Notes under the pieces: model-generated
The model's database searches: none
What the model was told of the DNA's origin: nothing
Seen by the model: the letters and a program-made list of their open reading frames with translations, nothing else
NCBI GenBank assembly: GCA_024405255.1
Contig: JAKSOY010000001.1
Coordinates: forward strand, 1-64,000
Source: Kiritimatiellia bacterium
GTDB lineage: Bacteria > Verrucomicrobiota > Kiritimatiellia > RFP12 > UBA1067
Direction: 5' to 3'
DNA: 64,000 nucleotides
Translations under genes and position numbers: made by a program
Shown: positions 1-7,924 of the stretch, piece after piece
Position numbering within the stretch: position 1 is the stretch's first letter
Layout of the letters: each line of letters starts with the position of its first letter

Positions 1-153
1 GTTTACACTCAGGGTTCACGGCGGAATTTTAGAATTTAGAAAACACAATGTCAAGCAAATAATTAATTTTTTTCAGAGGAGTATAGACACCCCTTCATTT
101 CAGAGCAATTTGTCTCACAAAGTAGATAGACAGGAAAAAACGAATGGGATACA

Positions 154-203
154 TTCTCAATTTTGAGAAAAATTTTGCCTTCGACTCGGGGAGTTGGTAT
201 AAT
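154..203 (+). promoter_or_regulatory. Promoter with upstream inverted repeat for the 233-2557 gene
   Basis: A -35 TTGCCT (175-180) is followed after 17 nt by TATAAT (198-203), and TGG precedes the -10 (extended -10). Just upstream lies a perfect inverted repeat, TTCTCAATTTTGAGAA (154-169), 7-bp arms around 2 nt, placed where an activator or repressor could bind. The rest of bases 1-217 is AT-rich, with nothing else I can support. Confidence 0.6.
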
Positions 204-232
204 AGTGGGTAGTTTAAATGATGAGGGAACAA

Positions 233-2557
233 ATGAATTCAAATCTTCGCGATTGCTCAAATCACATTGTTCGCAGCTTTATCTGCGGACTTCTTTTTGT
301 CCTTGCCGGACTCTGCTCGGGCACTGAACCGCTTGGGGGTTCTCCTGCCGCCTGGCAAGCTGTCTCGAATGGAGCTCCTGTGCGCGTCGCCGTCTTTGTC
401 GGTACGGGCGCCCGCAACCAGGGTGCCTACTACCATTTGATGATGGCCACCTACGCGAATGGCGTCAAGGGCTTCCCCGTCGACAGCAAGATGATTCGCG
501 CCGGCGCGCTCGACCAGGCCGATCTTCTCGTCATGCCGGGTGGACGCTCTCCGCTGATCGCCAAAACGCTCGGACCTGCCGGCGCCAAGAAGATCAAGGA
601 ATTCCTTCGGCGCGGCGGCAGCTACATCGGCACCTGCGCGGGGTGCGTCCTTCTGTCGGAAAGCACGAAGTCCCACCCCAACATGCTGGAAATCCTTCCT
701 TACAAGAGCATCTTCGCCCGCGGACATGCCGAACTCGCCATCGCCTTCAACGAAGATGCCAAGAGACTTCTCGGCATCAAACCCGGCACGGAACGCATCC
801 GCTACGCCGGCGGACCCGTTTTCGTCCCCGCCAAGCCCGTACCCGAGGCGTCCTTTACCGTGATCGGACGCTACAACAGCAACATTGACGTCTACGCCAA
901 GGACGAACGCGAATCGATGGTCGGCAAGGCGGCCGTCTTCGCCGGTACCTACGGCAAAGGACGCGTCTTCGTGTGCAGCGTGCATCCGGAATCCTCCCCC
1001 ACCACGCGCCACTTTCTTCAATCCGCCTTCCGCTATGTGACGTATGGACGCGAGCTCACGTTCAACTTCCCGCGCCACAAGGTCGGCCAGCTCAATGTGG
1101 GCATCCAGACGGACAACTCGTTCGGCGTCGCCACCGCGCGCTTCGTGATGGACGCCCTTCGCGCGAATGAATTCGACGTCGAAGGCGTCAACGCCGAAGC
1201 GATCGGCAACGGCGCCCTGCACCGCCTCGACGCGCTGCTCGTTCCCGATGCACTGGCCTTCAACAAGGAGAGCGGGTGCTTCACCTCCGTCAGTCGTCCG
1301 CGCGTCAGGGACTTCCTCGCCCGCGGTGGACGCCTCATCTGCTGGGGTGCCGCAACCAAGCACTGTCCCAAGGCTTTCGGACCCGATGTCGCTGTCGTCG
1401 ACAGTTCCGCCGCCGCCTTGGACAAGCTCCGTGCCTTCGCCGCCGAACCCCTGCCCCCGACAAAGAAAATCGCGGTCAAGAAGGTCGCCAATCCCGTTCG
1501 TACGGTCATCTATACGGACACCGCCGGTTCGAACTATCTTCTCGCCGGCACATTGCTTCTCTCGCCCTACTACGACGTGACCTTCGCCACCGGCAAGGAA
1601 ATCGCCGACGGCGCCCTTCACGGCAAGGACCTTCTCCTTCAGCCCGGGGGTGGTTGCCATCGCCAGTATCTGACGCTGGGTGAAAAAGGCGCCGCCGCCA
1701 TCACGAACTTCGTCTATCAGGGCGGCAAGTACTACGGCGTCTGCGCGGGTGCCTTCATGGCGAGCCAGCAGCTCGCACCCGACCGTCCGCGTCTCGGCCT
1801 CGTGCCCTGGAAGAACGATGCCGACGAACCCTATCGGGGCACAGCGGAAATGCCGATGAACATCACGCCCGAAGGTCGCGCGATCTTCGGTCCTGCCAAA
1901 CAGCGCAAGGTCCAGTACTACGGCGGCCCGGTGCTGATTCCCGGCACGCCCGTCCCGGACTCGGACATCCAGGTCTTCGCCACCTACGACGCCTACACGA
2001 TCAGCACGTTCAATCCGAAGAAGCCCCTTCCGATGCGCGGAAAGGCCGCCTTCGTGGGTGGACGCGTCGGCAAGGGAAAGGTCTTCGTCTCGTGTCCGCA
2101 TCCGGAATTCCACGAGCACTCATACGACCTCGCCTGTTCGGGCTTCGGCTTTTTGACGGGATACAAGCCCGAGATCTTCCCGAACGACCGCGTGCGCGGC
2201 GCATTGGAAGTCGGCGTGAAGTTCAGTGTCGGCAGCGGTGAACAGACCAAATGCTTCTTCACGGAATTGATGACCGACACGCGGCTTCATGTCACAACGG
2301 GCATTGGCTCCGCCTCGGCCGTACGCCATCTCGACGCGATCGCCCTCCTGCATCCCGAGGAGAAGGACAACCTGTTCATCGTGAAGCGGTTTGCCCAGCA
2401 AGGCGGTGCCGTCTACGTCCTCGCGACGACAGAAGCCGAACGTGCGCGCGCAAAGACAATTCCGTCCGTGAAGATCGTCACCTCGTCGGGCGAACTTCTC
2501 ACAGCCCTTCTCGCCTGCCGAGAGGCCGGGTTGAAGGCGACGCGTCAGGCCAAGTAA
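233..2557 (+). CDS. Secreted protein with two BPL_N (class I glutamine amidotransferase-like) domains
   Basis: 774 aa. An N-terminal hydrophobic segment (about residues 14-28) looks like a signal peptide, so the protein is probably exported. Two amidotransferase-like domains follow in tandem. Each has a nucleophile-elbow-like motif (GTCAGC near residue 135 and GVCAGAF near 503) and a later YxGGPV segment, as in the BPL_N (biotin-protein ligase N-terminal) family. The third part, after about residue 640, is a weaker copy without the Cys elbow. No biotin-ligase catalytic domain is present. I chose the ATG at 233 because GAGGG sits 7 nt upstream. ATGs at 218 and 221 are in frame, but the predicted transcript start is only about 8 nt before them. 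A shorter single-domain relative lies at 33527-34672. The substrate is unknown; an exported amidase or peptidase-like role is inference. Confidence 0.8.
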   Translation: MNSNLRDCSNHIVRSFICGLLFVLAGLCSGTEPLGGSPAAWQAVSNGAPVRVAVFVGTGARNQGAYYHLMMATYANGVKGFPVDSKMIRAGALDQADLLVMPGGRSPLIAKTLGPAGAKKIKEFLRRGGSYIGTCAGCVLLSESTKSHPNMLEILPYKSIFARGHAELAIAFNEDAKRLLGIKPGTERIRYAGGPVFVPAKPVPEASFTVIGRYNSNIDVYAKDERESMVGKAAVFAGTYGKGRVFVCSVHPESSPTTRHFLQSAFRYVTYGRELTFNFPRHKVGQLNVGIQTDNSFGVATARFVMDALRANEFDVEGVNAEAIGNGALHRLDALLVPDALAFNKESGCFTSVSRPRVRDFLARGGRLICWGAATKHCPKAFGPDVAVVDSSAAALDKLRAFAAEPLPPTKKIAVKKVANPVRTVIYTDTAGSNYLLAGTLLLSPYYDVTFATGKEIADGALHGKDLLLQPGGGCHRQYLTLGEKGAAAITNFVYQGGKYYGVCAGAFMASQQLAPDRPRLGLVPWKNDADEPYRGTAEMPMNITPEGRAIFGPAKQRKVQYYGGPVLIPGTPVPDSDIQVFATYDAYTISTFNPKKPLPMRGKAAFVGGRVGKGKVFVSCPHPEFHEHSYDLACSGFGFLTGYKPEIFPNDRVRGALEVGVKFSVGSGEQTKCFFTELMTDTRLHVTTGIGSASAVRHLDAIALLHPEEKDNLFIVKRFAQQGGAVYVLATTEAERARAKTIPSVKIVTSSGELLTALLACREAGLKATRQAK

Positions 2558-3186
2558 CGCGCCAGGATCGCGGCGGGTTCGCCCGCCGCGACGATGCGAC
2601 CGCGTTCCAGCCACACGACGCGGGTGAAGAAGTCGGACGGCAGCGGAAACTCGTGAACGGACATCACAAGCGTGCGTCCACTCTGCCGCAGGAGATCGTA
2701 GAACGCCCGTCGCGTCGCTGTGTCGAGATGCGCGGTCGGTTCGTCCAGAAGAAGGACGGGAGCCCCGGTCGCCAACGCGAGCGCAAGCGCCATGCGGCGT
2801 CGTTCGCCGCTGGACAGGGCGTCCATCCGACGTGCGGCAAAAGCGGTGCCCCCGACCGCCGCAAGCGCCGCATCGACAGCGGCCTGATCTCCTGCGGCCG
2901 GACGGCGCCACGCGCTCAAGTGCGGGGTACGTCCCAGCATGACGTAGTCTCGGCACGCGAGCGCAAGTTCCACGGGATCGTCTGGCGGAACAAATGCGGC
3001 CTGCGGGGTTCCATCCGCCTGCGGCTGCGCCGCCGCGGCAAGGGCCTTCAACAGCGTCGACTTGCCGGCGCCGTTGGCACCGATGAGCGCCACACGCTCG
3101 CCTTCGGACAACGCGAACGACACGTCATCCAAAGCCGCACAGGCCCTTCCGGGATAGACCACGGTACGATGTGAGAGCGTTAGCAT
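2545..3186 (-). CDS. ABC transporter ATP-binding protein, FecE/BtuD type
   Basis: 213 aa. Hydrolyses ATP to drive a FecCD-type importer (iron-siderophore, haem or corrinoid families). Walker A GANGAGKST is near residue 38, the signature is LSSGERR, Walker B VLLLDEPTAHLD, and the H-loop is in MSVHEF. The ATG at 3186 overlaps the permease stop (ATGCTAA), which fixes the start and implies translational coupling. A longer open frame upstream reads through the permease gene and is not credible. At about 213 aa it is shorter than most family members (about 250-260), lacking some C-terminal sequence. Its 3' end overlaps the convergent BPL_N gene by 13 bp. No substrate-binding protein is encoded nearby. 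Confidence 0.85.
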   Translation of the reverse strand: MLTLSHRTVVYPGRACAALDDVSFALSEGERVALIGANGAGKSTLLKALAAAAQPQADGTPQAAFVPPDDPVELALACRDYVMLGRTPHLSAWRRPAAGDQAAVDAALAAVGGTAFAARRMDALSSGERRRMALALALATGAPVLLLDEPTAHLDTATRRAFYDLLRQSGRTLVMSVHEFPLPSDFFTRVVWLERGRIVAAGEPAAILARYLA

Positions 3187-4022
3187 TTCGAGGGACGCGT
3201 CAGCAAATACAAAAAGAACGGCGCACCCGTGAGCGCACAGACAACGCCCACCGGCAACGATCCGGGGAAAAGTCTCGCCACACCTTCGGCCATGACGAGG
3301 AAAAGCGCCCCGCCCACCGCACTCAGCGGCAGATAGAGGCGATGGTTCAGTCCGAACAGGCGCCGGACGACATGCGGCACGATCAAGCCGAGAAATCCGA
3401 CGGCTCCCGCGAGGGAGACACTTGACGCCGTGGCGATCGAGGTCGCCAACAGGACCACGAGCTGGGTCCGCCGCACGTTCACGCCCAGCGTGCGTGCCAC
3501 ATCCTCCCCGAGCACGAGCGCATTCAGCGCACGGTTCCGCGCATAGATCAGAACAAACGCCACAATCGACGCAAGAGCCGCCCAGGGAACAGCCTGCGGT
3601 GACGCCTGATGCAAGTCGCCCCACACCCACTTGTAGGCGGCTGCGGATTGCTCGGGCGTCGCATACGCGAGCGTCAGCATTTGAAGCGAACAGGTGAATG
3701 AACCGGCGACAAATCCGGCGACGATGACCGTGCCCCCCGAAAGCCCTTCGCGTCCCGAACGGCGCGCCGCCAGAAGCGAAACGAGACAGACGAGCGCAAG
3801 CGACAGACACGCCCCGGCGAATGACGCCAGGGGGACAATCAGCGAGCTCACGGCGGACCAGCCGAAGAGGAAAGCCAGCGCCACGCCAAAAGACGATCCG
3901 CCGACGATCCCCAGAATATAGGGTTCCGCCAGCGGATTTCGCAAGACGCTTTGAAGCGTGGCGCCCGCTGTTGCCAGCGAGGCACCGACGATCAAAGCCG
4001 AAATGAGCGTCACGCTCGTCAC
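3180..4022 (-). CDS. FecCD-family ABC transporter permease, N-terminally short
   Basis: 280 aa, very hydrophobic, matching FecCD/BtuC permeases. The diagnostic AGATLQSVLRNPLAEPYILG segment appears at about residue 19, where normal family members carry it about 60-80 residues in. So the first transmembrane helix and its leader appear to be missing. The GTG start at 4022 overlaps the stop of the upstream activase gene (GTGA), and the gene is followed by its ATPase with a 7-nt overlap. The three genes are therefore one coupled unit. The conserved GAVGFLGLIVPHVVRR region is intact. Cargo is unknown; the coupling suggests it serves the activase protein, for example by supplying iron or a corrinoid (inference). 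Confidence 0.85.
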   Translation of the reverse strand: MTSVTLISALIVGASLATAGATLQSVLRNPLAEPYILGIVGGSSFGVALAFLFGWSAVSSLIVPLASFAGACLSLALVCLVSLLAARRSGREGLSGGTVIVAGFVAGSFTCSLQMLTLAYATPEQSAAAYKWVWGDLHQASPQAVPWAALASIVAFVLIYARNRALNALVLGEDVARTLGVNVRRTQLVVLLATSIATASSVSLAGAVGFLGLIVPHVVRRLFGLNHRLYLPLSAVGGALFLVMAEGVARLFPGSLPVGVVCALTGAPFFLYLLTRPSKC

Positions 4023-6094
4023 TTCACGGGTCCGAAGAGGTTGCCAAAGCGCTTAAGGTTCAAGGCTTCGACGAAGGACGCGATCTTCGTCACCGTCGAA
4101 CACGGATCGATCGAAGCGTCCATGCAGTCGCCCTCCAACGCCAGCAACGGTACGCCCATTTCTTCAAGCGCCGTACGCAGGTGCTTCGAGAACGGACGAT
4201 CCGCCAGACTGCAACGTCCGAAGCCATGCGTGTAAAGCACGCATCCGGTGAACTTGCCGACGGGAATCGCCTTCTTCACATACTCGATACGCAGCGCCGG
4301 ATCCAGGAAGCCCGTCGTCAGCAGCTTGTCGGCCAATGACCGCAGCGGGTCCTTCGGATCCAGCGGCTTCCAGCCAATGAAGTTCGTCTCTTCGAAGATG
4401 ATCGGCGCATTGCAGCGGTCTTCGATGAAATCGAGATGGCGCGTATCGTAGAACGGCGGCAGATGCATCCACAGCAGACGATGCGTATCGTCGATGGAGT
4501 AGCGCTTTTCCGCCCACTCCTTCTTCTGAAGGAGTTCTTCATAGTACTGCTGCTGGATCTCGACGAATTCCTGCGTGCCCCACCACTGCGAGAAGACGAC
4601 CGCATTGTAGATGGCTTCACTGCCGCGCACGAGCGGCGGCGACGACCAACGGAGTTCGTTGCATTTGCGTCCGAAATCGGCCGCCTGATTCGAAAGCTCG
4701 ATCGCCTCTTCCAGGCGTCCCATATCCAGCTTGCGGCCAAAGCTCTTCTCCATCAGGTAGATCGCTTCGGCCAGACCGTCGGCGATCACCTCGACCGCAT
4801 TCGGCGTCTGCTTGTTGATCGGCGTATGCAGCGAGAAGAGCCGATCGGGAATCTCGTATTCTTCCACGAGATCTTCGAAAATGCGCTCCGCCTGCTGGCA
4901 AGGCTGGCTCGTCGAGACGACGAAGTCGGGCTTTTCCATCGGCATGCCTTCCAGTACGCGCAGGAAGGAACATGTCTGCTGGTCGAACCCCTTCTGCGCG
5001 GCATGGCCCAACGCTTCCTTGATACGCTGCGGACGACGCGCGAAGAGCGCGGCGTACGTCTCAAGCGTACGGATGCGGCAGCCAAAGGCGTTCAGGATTT
5101 CCGACGGGAAGAACAGGTTGCGCCACACGAGCGGCTTCGATTTGTCGCGCGAGAAGAAGTCGTGCTTCGTACAAGCCGTACGCATCATCATCGACTTCGG
5201 CCGCGTGGGTTCGTACTGGATCTTGTCCAGCACCAGCTTGCCCTTGAGCGTCACAAACTGGCGCGCCAGACAGGCCGCACCCAACGCGCCCATCACCTGA
5301 TGGTACTTCGGAATGACGATCTCGCTGCCGGTGAGCTCACGCAGGTAGTGCGCTACGGCACCGTTGGACGCCACACCGCCCTGGAAGAGGATGCGATGGC
5401 CCGGACGATGCAACAGCAACTGGCCCACGCTGTTGAGGATCGTGCGTGCCTGCGCCTTGCAGGCACCCGCGAGCAGATCGCCCAGGGGAATGCGGTTCTT
5501 GAACTTGTTGATCGACGTCGCGGAAAGAACCGCGCACACCGAGCTGAATTCCGTGTCGGAATCGTAGTTGACCTTTTCCGCGACTTCCTCGACCGGCACA
5601 CCAAGCTTGGCCGCAACGCTGTCGAGGTAGCTGCCCGTACCCGCCGCGCACACGCCGCTCATCATCGACGTCCAGAGCTGCATATCGGGGTTGTAGACCA
5701 TGCACTTGGAGTCCTGGCCACCGCAGTCGATGATCGCATCAACATCGGGGTAGAAGTGCTTGGCGCCCGCCACATGGGCCGAAACCTCGCTCACCTGGAA
5801 ATCAAACGGAATGAACCGTTTCGTGTCGTCCACGATCTGGCTGCCCGTCACCACAACGGCCGCCATGTCGGCATAGGTCAGTCCCTTCTCCTCAAGGAAC
5901 GTATCCGTCGTCTTGCGCACCGCGCCCATATTGCAGCGACCGCATCCGCTGCATTGCCCCGTACAGGCAAGTCGCCCCGAATCTACTGGCTGTGTACGCT
6001 GGTACGTCGATTCCAACACCTCGCCGTCCTCGGAAAGGACGACGGCTTTGTAGGTCGTTGAACCAATGTCTATGCCTAGAAACTTTTTTGCCAT
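4019..6094 (-). CDS. Acyl-CoA dehydratase activase (BcrAD/BadFG) fused to HgdB-like [Fe-S] domain
   Basis: 691 aa. Residues 1-260 form an ASKHA-fold ATPase of the 2-hydroxyacyl-CoA dehydratase activator family: GIDIGSTTYKAVVL phosphate loop, DCGGQDSK, and the two cluster-ligand cysteines in GVCAAGTGSY and SSVCAVLSATS. Residues about 300-690 resemble the HgdB/double-cubane-cluster partner domain with scattered conserved Cys (FGC, TCSF, QPCQQ, GCVLYTHGFGRC, EGDCMD). The activator hydrolyses ATP to inject low-potential electrons into the partner. Having both in one chain suggests a double-cubane-protein-like reductase. An unusual Cys-rich insert, CTGQCSGCGRCN, follows the first beta hairpin. The gene leads a coupled operon with a FecCD permease and ATPase. 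An extended -10 (TGA-TACAAT) lies about 57 nt upstream. The substrate cannot be predicted. Confidence 0.8.
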   Translation of the reverse strand: MAKKFLGIDIGSTTYKAVVLSEDGEVLESTYQRTQPVDSGRLACTGQCSGCGRCNMGAVRKTTDTFLEEKGLTYADMAAVVVTGSQIVDDTKRFIPFDFQVSEVSAHVAGAKHFYPDVDAIIDCGGQDSKCMVYNPDMQLWTSMMSGVCAAGTGSYLDSVAAKLGVPVEEVAEKVNYDSDTEFSSVCAVLSATSINKFKNRIPLGDLLAGACKAQARTILNSVGQLLLHRPGHRILFQGGVASNGAVAHYLRELTGSEIVIPKYHQVMGALGAACLARQFVTLKGKLVLDKIQYEPTRPKSMMMRTACTKHDFFSRDKSKPLVWRNLFFPSEILNAFGCRIRTLETYAALFARRPQRIKEALGHAAQKGFDQQTCSFLRVLEGMPMEKPDFVVSTSQPCQQAERIFEDLVEEYEIPDRLFSLHTPINKQTPNAVEVIADGLAEAIYLMEKSFGRKLDMGRLEEAIELSNQAADFGRKCNELRWSSPPLVRGSEAIYNAVVFSQWWGTQEFVEIQQQYYEELLQKKEWAEKRYSIDDTHRLLWMHLPPFYDTRHLDFIEDRCNAPIIFEETNFIGWKPLDPKDPLRSLADKLLTTGFLDPALRIEYVKKAIPVGKFTGCVLYTHGFGRCSLADRPFSKHLRTALEEMGVPLLALEGDCMDASIDPCSTVTKIASFVEALNLKRFGNLFGPVK

Positions 6095-6151
6095 GACTAC
6101 TCTGTCTGATGCCTACGCATCTAGTGACTACTGATTGAAAAAGTAAGCAGT

Positions 6152-6197
6152 ATTGTATCATCTATTGCGCGCAATCGCAAGTAATTTGTGCTATACT
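6152..6197. promoter_or_regulatory. Divergent promoters around a 12-bp palindrome (activase / queC)
   Basis: Minus strand: TTGCGA (6180-6175), 17 nt, then TACAAT (6157-6152) preceded by TGA, for the activase gene. Plus strand: TGC-TATACT (-10 at 6192-6197), only 7 nt from the queC ATG, so the queC mRNA is probably leaderless. A perfect palindrome, ATTGCGCGCAAT (6164-6175), lies between the two -10 elements and overlaps the minus -35, making it a plausible shared operator. Confidence 0.55.
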
Positions 6198-6204
6198 ATG
6201 CGTC

Positions 6205-6918
6205 ATGAACAAGAAGATAACGCAAGCGGATGTTTCAATTAAAGCCGTCGTCGTCCTTAGCGGCGGACAGGATAGCGCCACCTGTCTGGCCCTTGCCTGC
6301 CGTAAATTCGGCCCTTCCCACGTGGCGGCCATTACGTTTACGTATGGCCAGCGGCACGCCCTTGAAGTCAAGTATGCCCGCCATTTGGCCGAGGACATCT
6401 TCAACATCGGAACCTGGCTGCAAGTGCCCCTCGATTTCTACGAGAGCATCACCGAGAATGCGCTGATGAACCCCGATCAGAAGATCACCCGGGCCGCCGG
6501 CGCGAAATGTCCCAACACCGTCGTCGAAGGACGCAACGCCCTTTTCCTCCAGATCGCCGCCGTCTGGGCCAAACGACTCGGCGCCACCGAAATCTACACC
6601 GGCGTCTCCGAAGCCGACTTTTCGGGCTATCCGGACTGCCGTGAGGTGTTCATCAAGGCGCAGCAGCGATCGATCCGCCTGGCCCTCGACTACCCGATCA
6701 AGATCGTGACCCCGTTCATGAAGATGTCCAAGGCCGACGAATGGGCCCTTGCGGACAAACTCGGCATCATCGACATCATCAAGAACGAGACGGTGACATG
6801 CTACAACGGCGTCCCGGGCGCGGGCTGCGGCCATTGCCCCGCGTGCCGCCTGCGGAACCGCGGCCTCCACGCGTACGAGCGCCAGAAGAAGGCTTCGGCG
6901 AAACGGCCGAAGAGCTGA
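6205..6918 (+). CDS. queC: 7-cyano-7-deazaguanine synthase QueC
   Basis: 237 aa, normal family length. Converts 7-carboxy-7-deazaguanine to preQ0 with ATP and ammonia, the last common step toward queuosine in tRNA. The PP-loop VVVLSGGQDSATC is at residues 11-23, and the C-terminal zinc-site cysteines are in AGCGHCPACRLRN (about residues 207-219). No other queuosine gene is in the window. The start codon lies 7 nt after an extended -10, and no Shine-Dalgarno sequence is possible, so translation is probably leaderless. The 3' end overlaps the convergent RodA-type gene by 140 bp. Confidence 0.95.
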   Translation: MNKKITQADVSIKAVVVLSGGQDSATCLALACRKFGPSHVAAITFTYGQRHALEVKYARHLAEDIFNIGTWLQVPLDFYESITENALMNPDQKITRAAGAKCPNTVVEGRNALFLQIAAVWAKRLGATEIYTGVSEADFSGYPDCREVFIKAQQRSIRLALDYPIKIVTPFMKMSKADEWALADKLGIIDIIKNETVTCYNGVPGAGCGHCPACRLRNRGLHAYERQKKASAKRPKS

Positions 6919-7924
6919 GGCCGACCAGAATGCCGCACATCGCGAGTGTGACGATGAGCGAGCTGCCGCCATGCGAAATGAGCGGCAGCGGAATGCCTGT
7001 CATCGGCAGGGCATTGAGCACGCCTGCAATGTTGAGGACGATCTGCACGGACAGACTTGCGGCGAGTCCCGTCGCGACAAGGGACGAGGCCAGGCGCCCT
7101 TCATCGGCCACCTGACGGGCCGTCTCAAGCGCACGGACGAGGACGAACGCCCAAACCACAAGAATGACCGCGCAGCCGACCAGGCCGAAATCTTCCGCCA
7201 AGGCCGCATAGACGAAATCGCTTGTGACAATCGGAACCTGATCGGCGTGTCCCGCGCCGTATCCAACCCCGGTAAACCCGCCGCGAAAGACGGCGACCAG
7301 CCCCTGGAGCGTCTGCCAGCCGGTCCCCGTTGCATCCGCGAGCGGATCTCGCCACACGGCGAAACGCGTCGCGAGATGTCCGACGGGAAAGAGTGCCGCA
7401 AAAAAGGCCCCTGCGCCAATCACGCCAAAGGCCGCCACGCCCCAGGACCACGAAACGGCAAAGAGCATCACCGCACAGGTGAGAACAAGCTGCGCCACGA
7501 GACCAAAGTCGCCCGCCGCGGCAGCCAGGAGACAAATGCCGCCCACCCCGAGGAGCAACTTCACCGAAAGACGCCCACCGTTCACAGCCATCTGTCCAGC
7601 CACAAACAGGACTGTCCCCAGCTTCACGAGTTCAGATGGATTGATGCGTCCCGGCAAGTAGAGACCCCCGCGATAGCGGCGACCGACCACGAGGAGCGCA
7701 ACAAGCACCAGCATGGTCAAACCACCGACCACCCAGGACGGACGGCCGACCAAGTATTGATCAATCCGCCCTTTCGCGACAAGGAACGCGAGCACGATCC
7801 CGACGAGGAGTCCCAGCATGAGAGGCGTCAAGCTCGGCATCGATTCGGATAGACGCATCTGGAACAACTGGCCAAACCCCGCGAGGAGCAGCACGGCCAA
7901 AGTCTGGAGGACGGTCTTGATCAT
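6779..7924 (-). CDS. FtsW/RodA/SpoVE-family SEDS glycosyltransferase
   Basis: 381 aa, about ten membrane helices. SEDS proteins polymerise lipid II glycan with a partner class B PBP, and that partner is encoded immediately upstream with an ATGA overlap. Family marks include GRINPSELVKLG, GGFTGVGYGAG, SDFVYAALAEDFG and PMTGIPLPLISHGGSS. The body is slightly compact. After the last helix a low-complexity tail of about 45 residues rich in Ser, Gly, Arg and Pro is read antisense to queC, which suggests the original stop was lost. RodA (elongation) fits better than FtsW given the lone PBP pairing, but this is not certain. Confidence 0.85.
   Translation of the reverse strand: MIKTVLQTLAVLLLAGFGQLFQMRLSESMPSLTPLMLGLLVGIVLAFLVAKGRIDQYLVGRPSWVVGGLTMLVLVALLVVGRRYRGGLYLPGRINPSELVKLGTVLFVAGQMAVNGGRLSVKLLLGVGGICLLAAAAGDFGLVAQLVLTCAVMLFAVSWSWGVAAFGVIGAGAFFAALFPVGHLATRFAVWRDPLADATGTGWQTLQGLVAVFRGGFTGVGYGAGHADQVPIVTSDFVYAALAEDFGLVGCAVILVVWAFVLVRALETARQVADEGRLASSLVATGLAASLSVQIVLNIAGVLNALPMTGIPLPLISHGGSSLIVTLAMCGILVGLSSSAVSPKPSSGARTRGGRGSAGGTRGNGRSPRPGRRCSMSPSRS

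Noticed and set aside
257..2119. 620-codon open frame antisense to the BPL_N gene
   Set aside because: Low-complexity, Arg/Gly/Asp-rich translation with no family motif. It mirrors the third-position GC bias of the real gene.
4436..6061. 541-codon frame antisense to the activase fusion
   Set aside because: No recognisable domain; the minus strand has the full ASKHA and Cys motif set.
6181..6204. preQ1 riboswitch before queC
   Set aside because: The predicted transcript begins at or next to the ATG, so there is no leader to hold one, and no H-type pseudoknot motif is visible.
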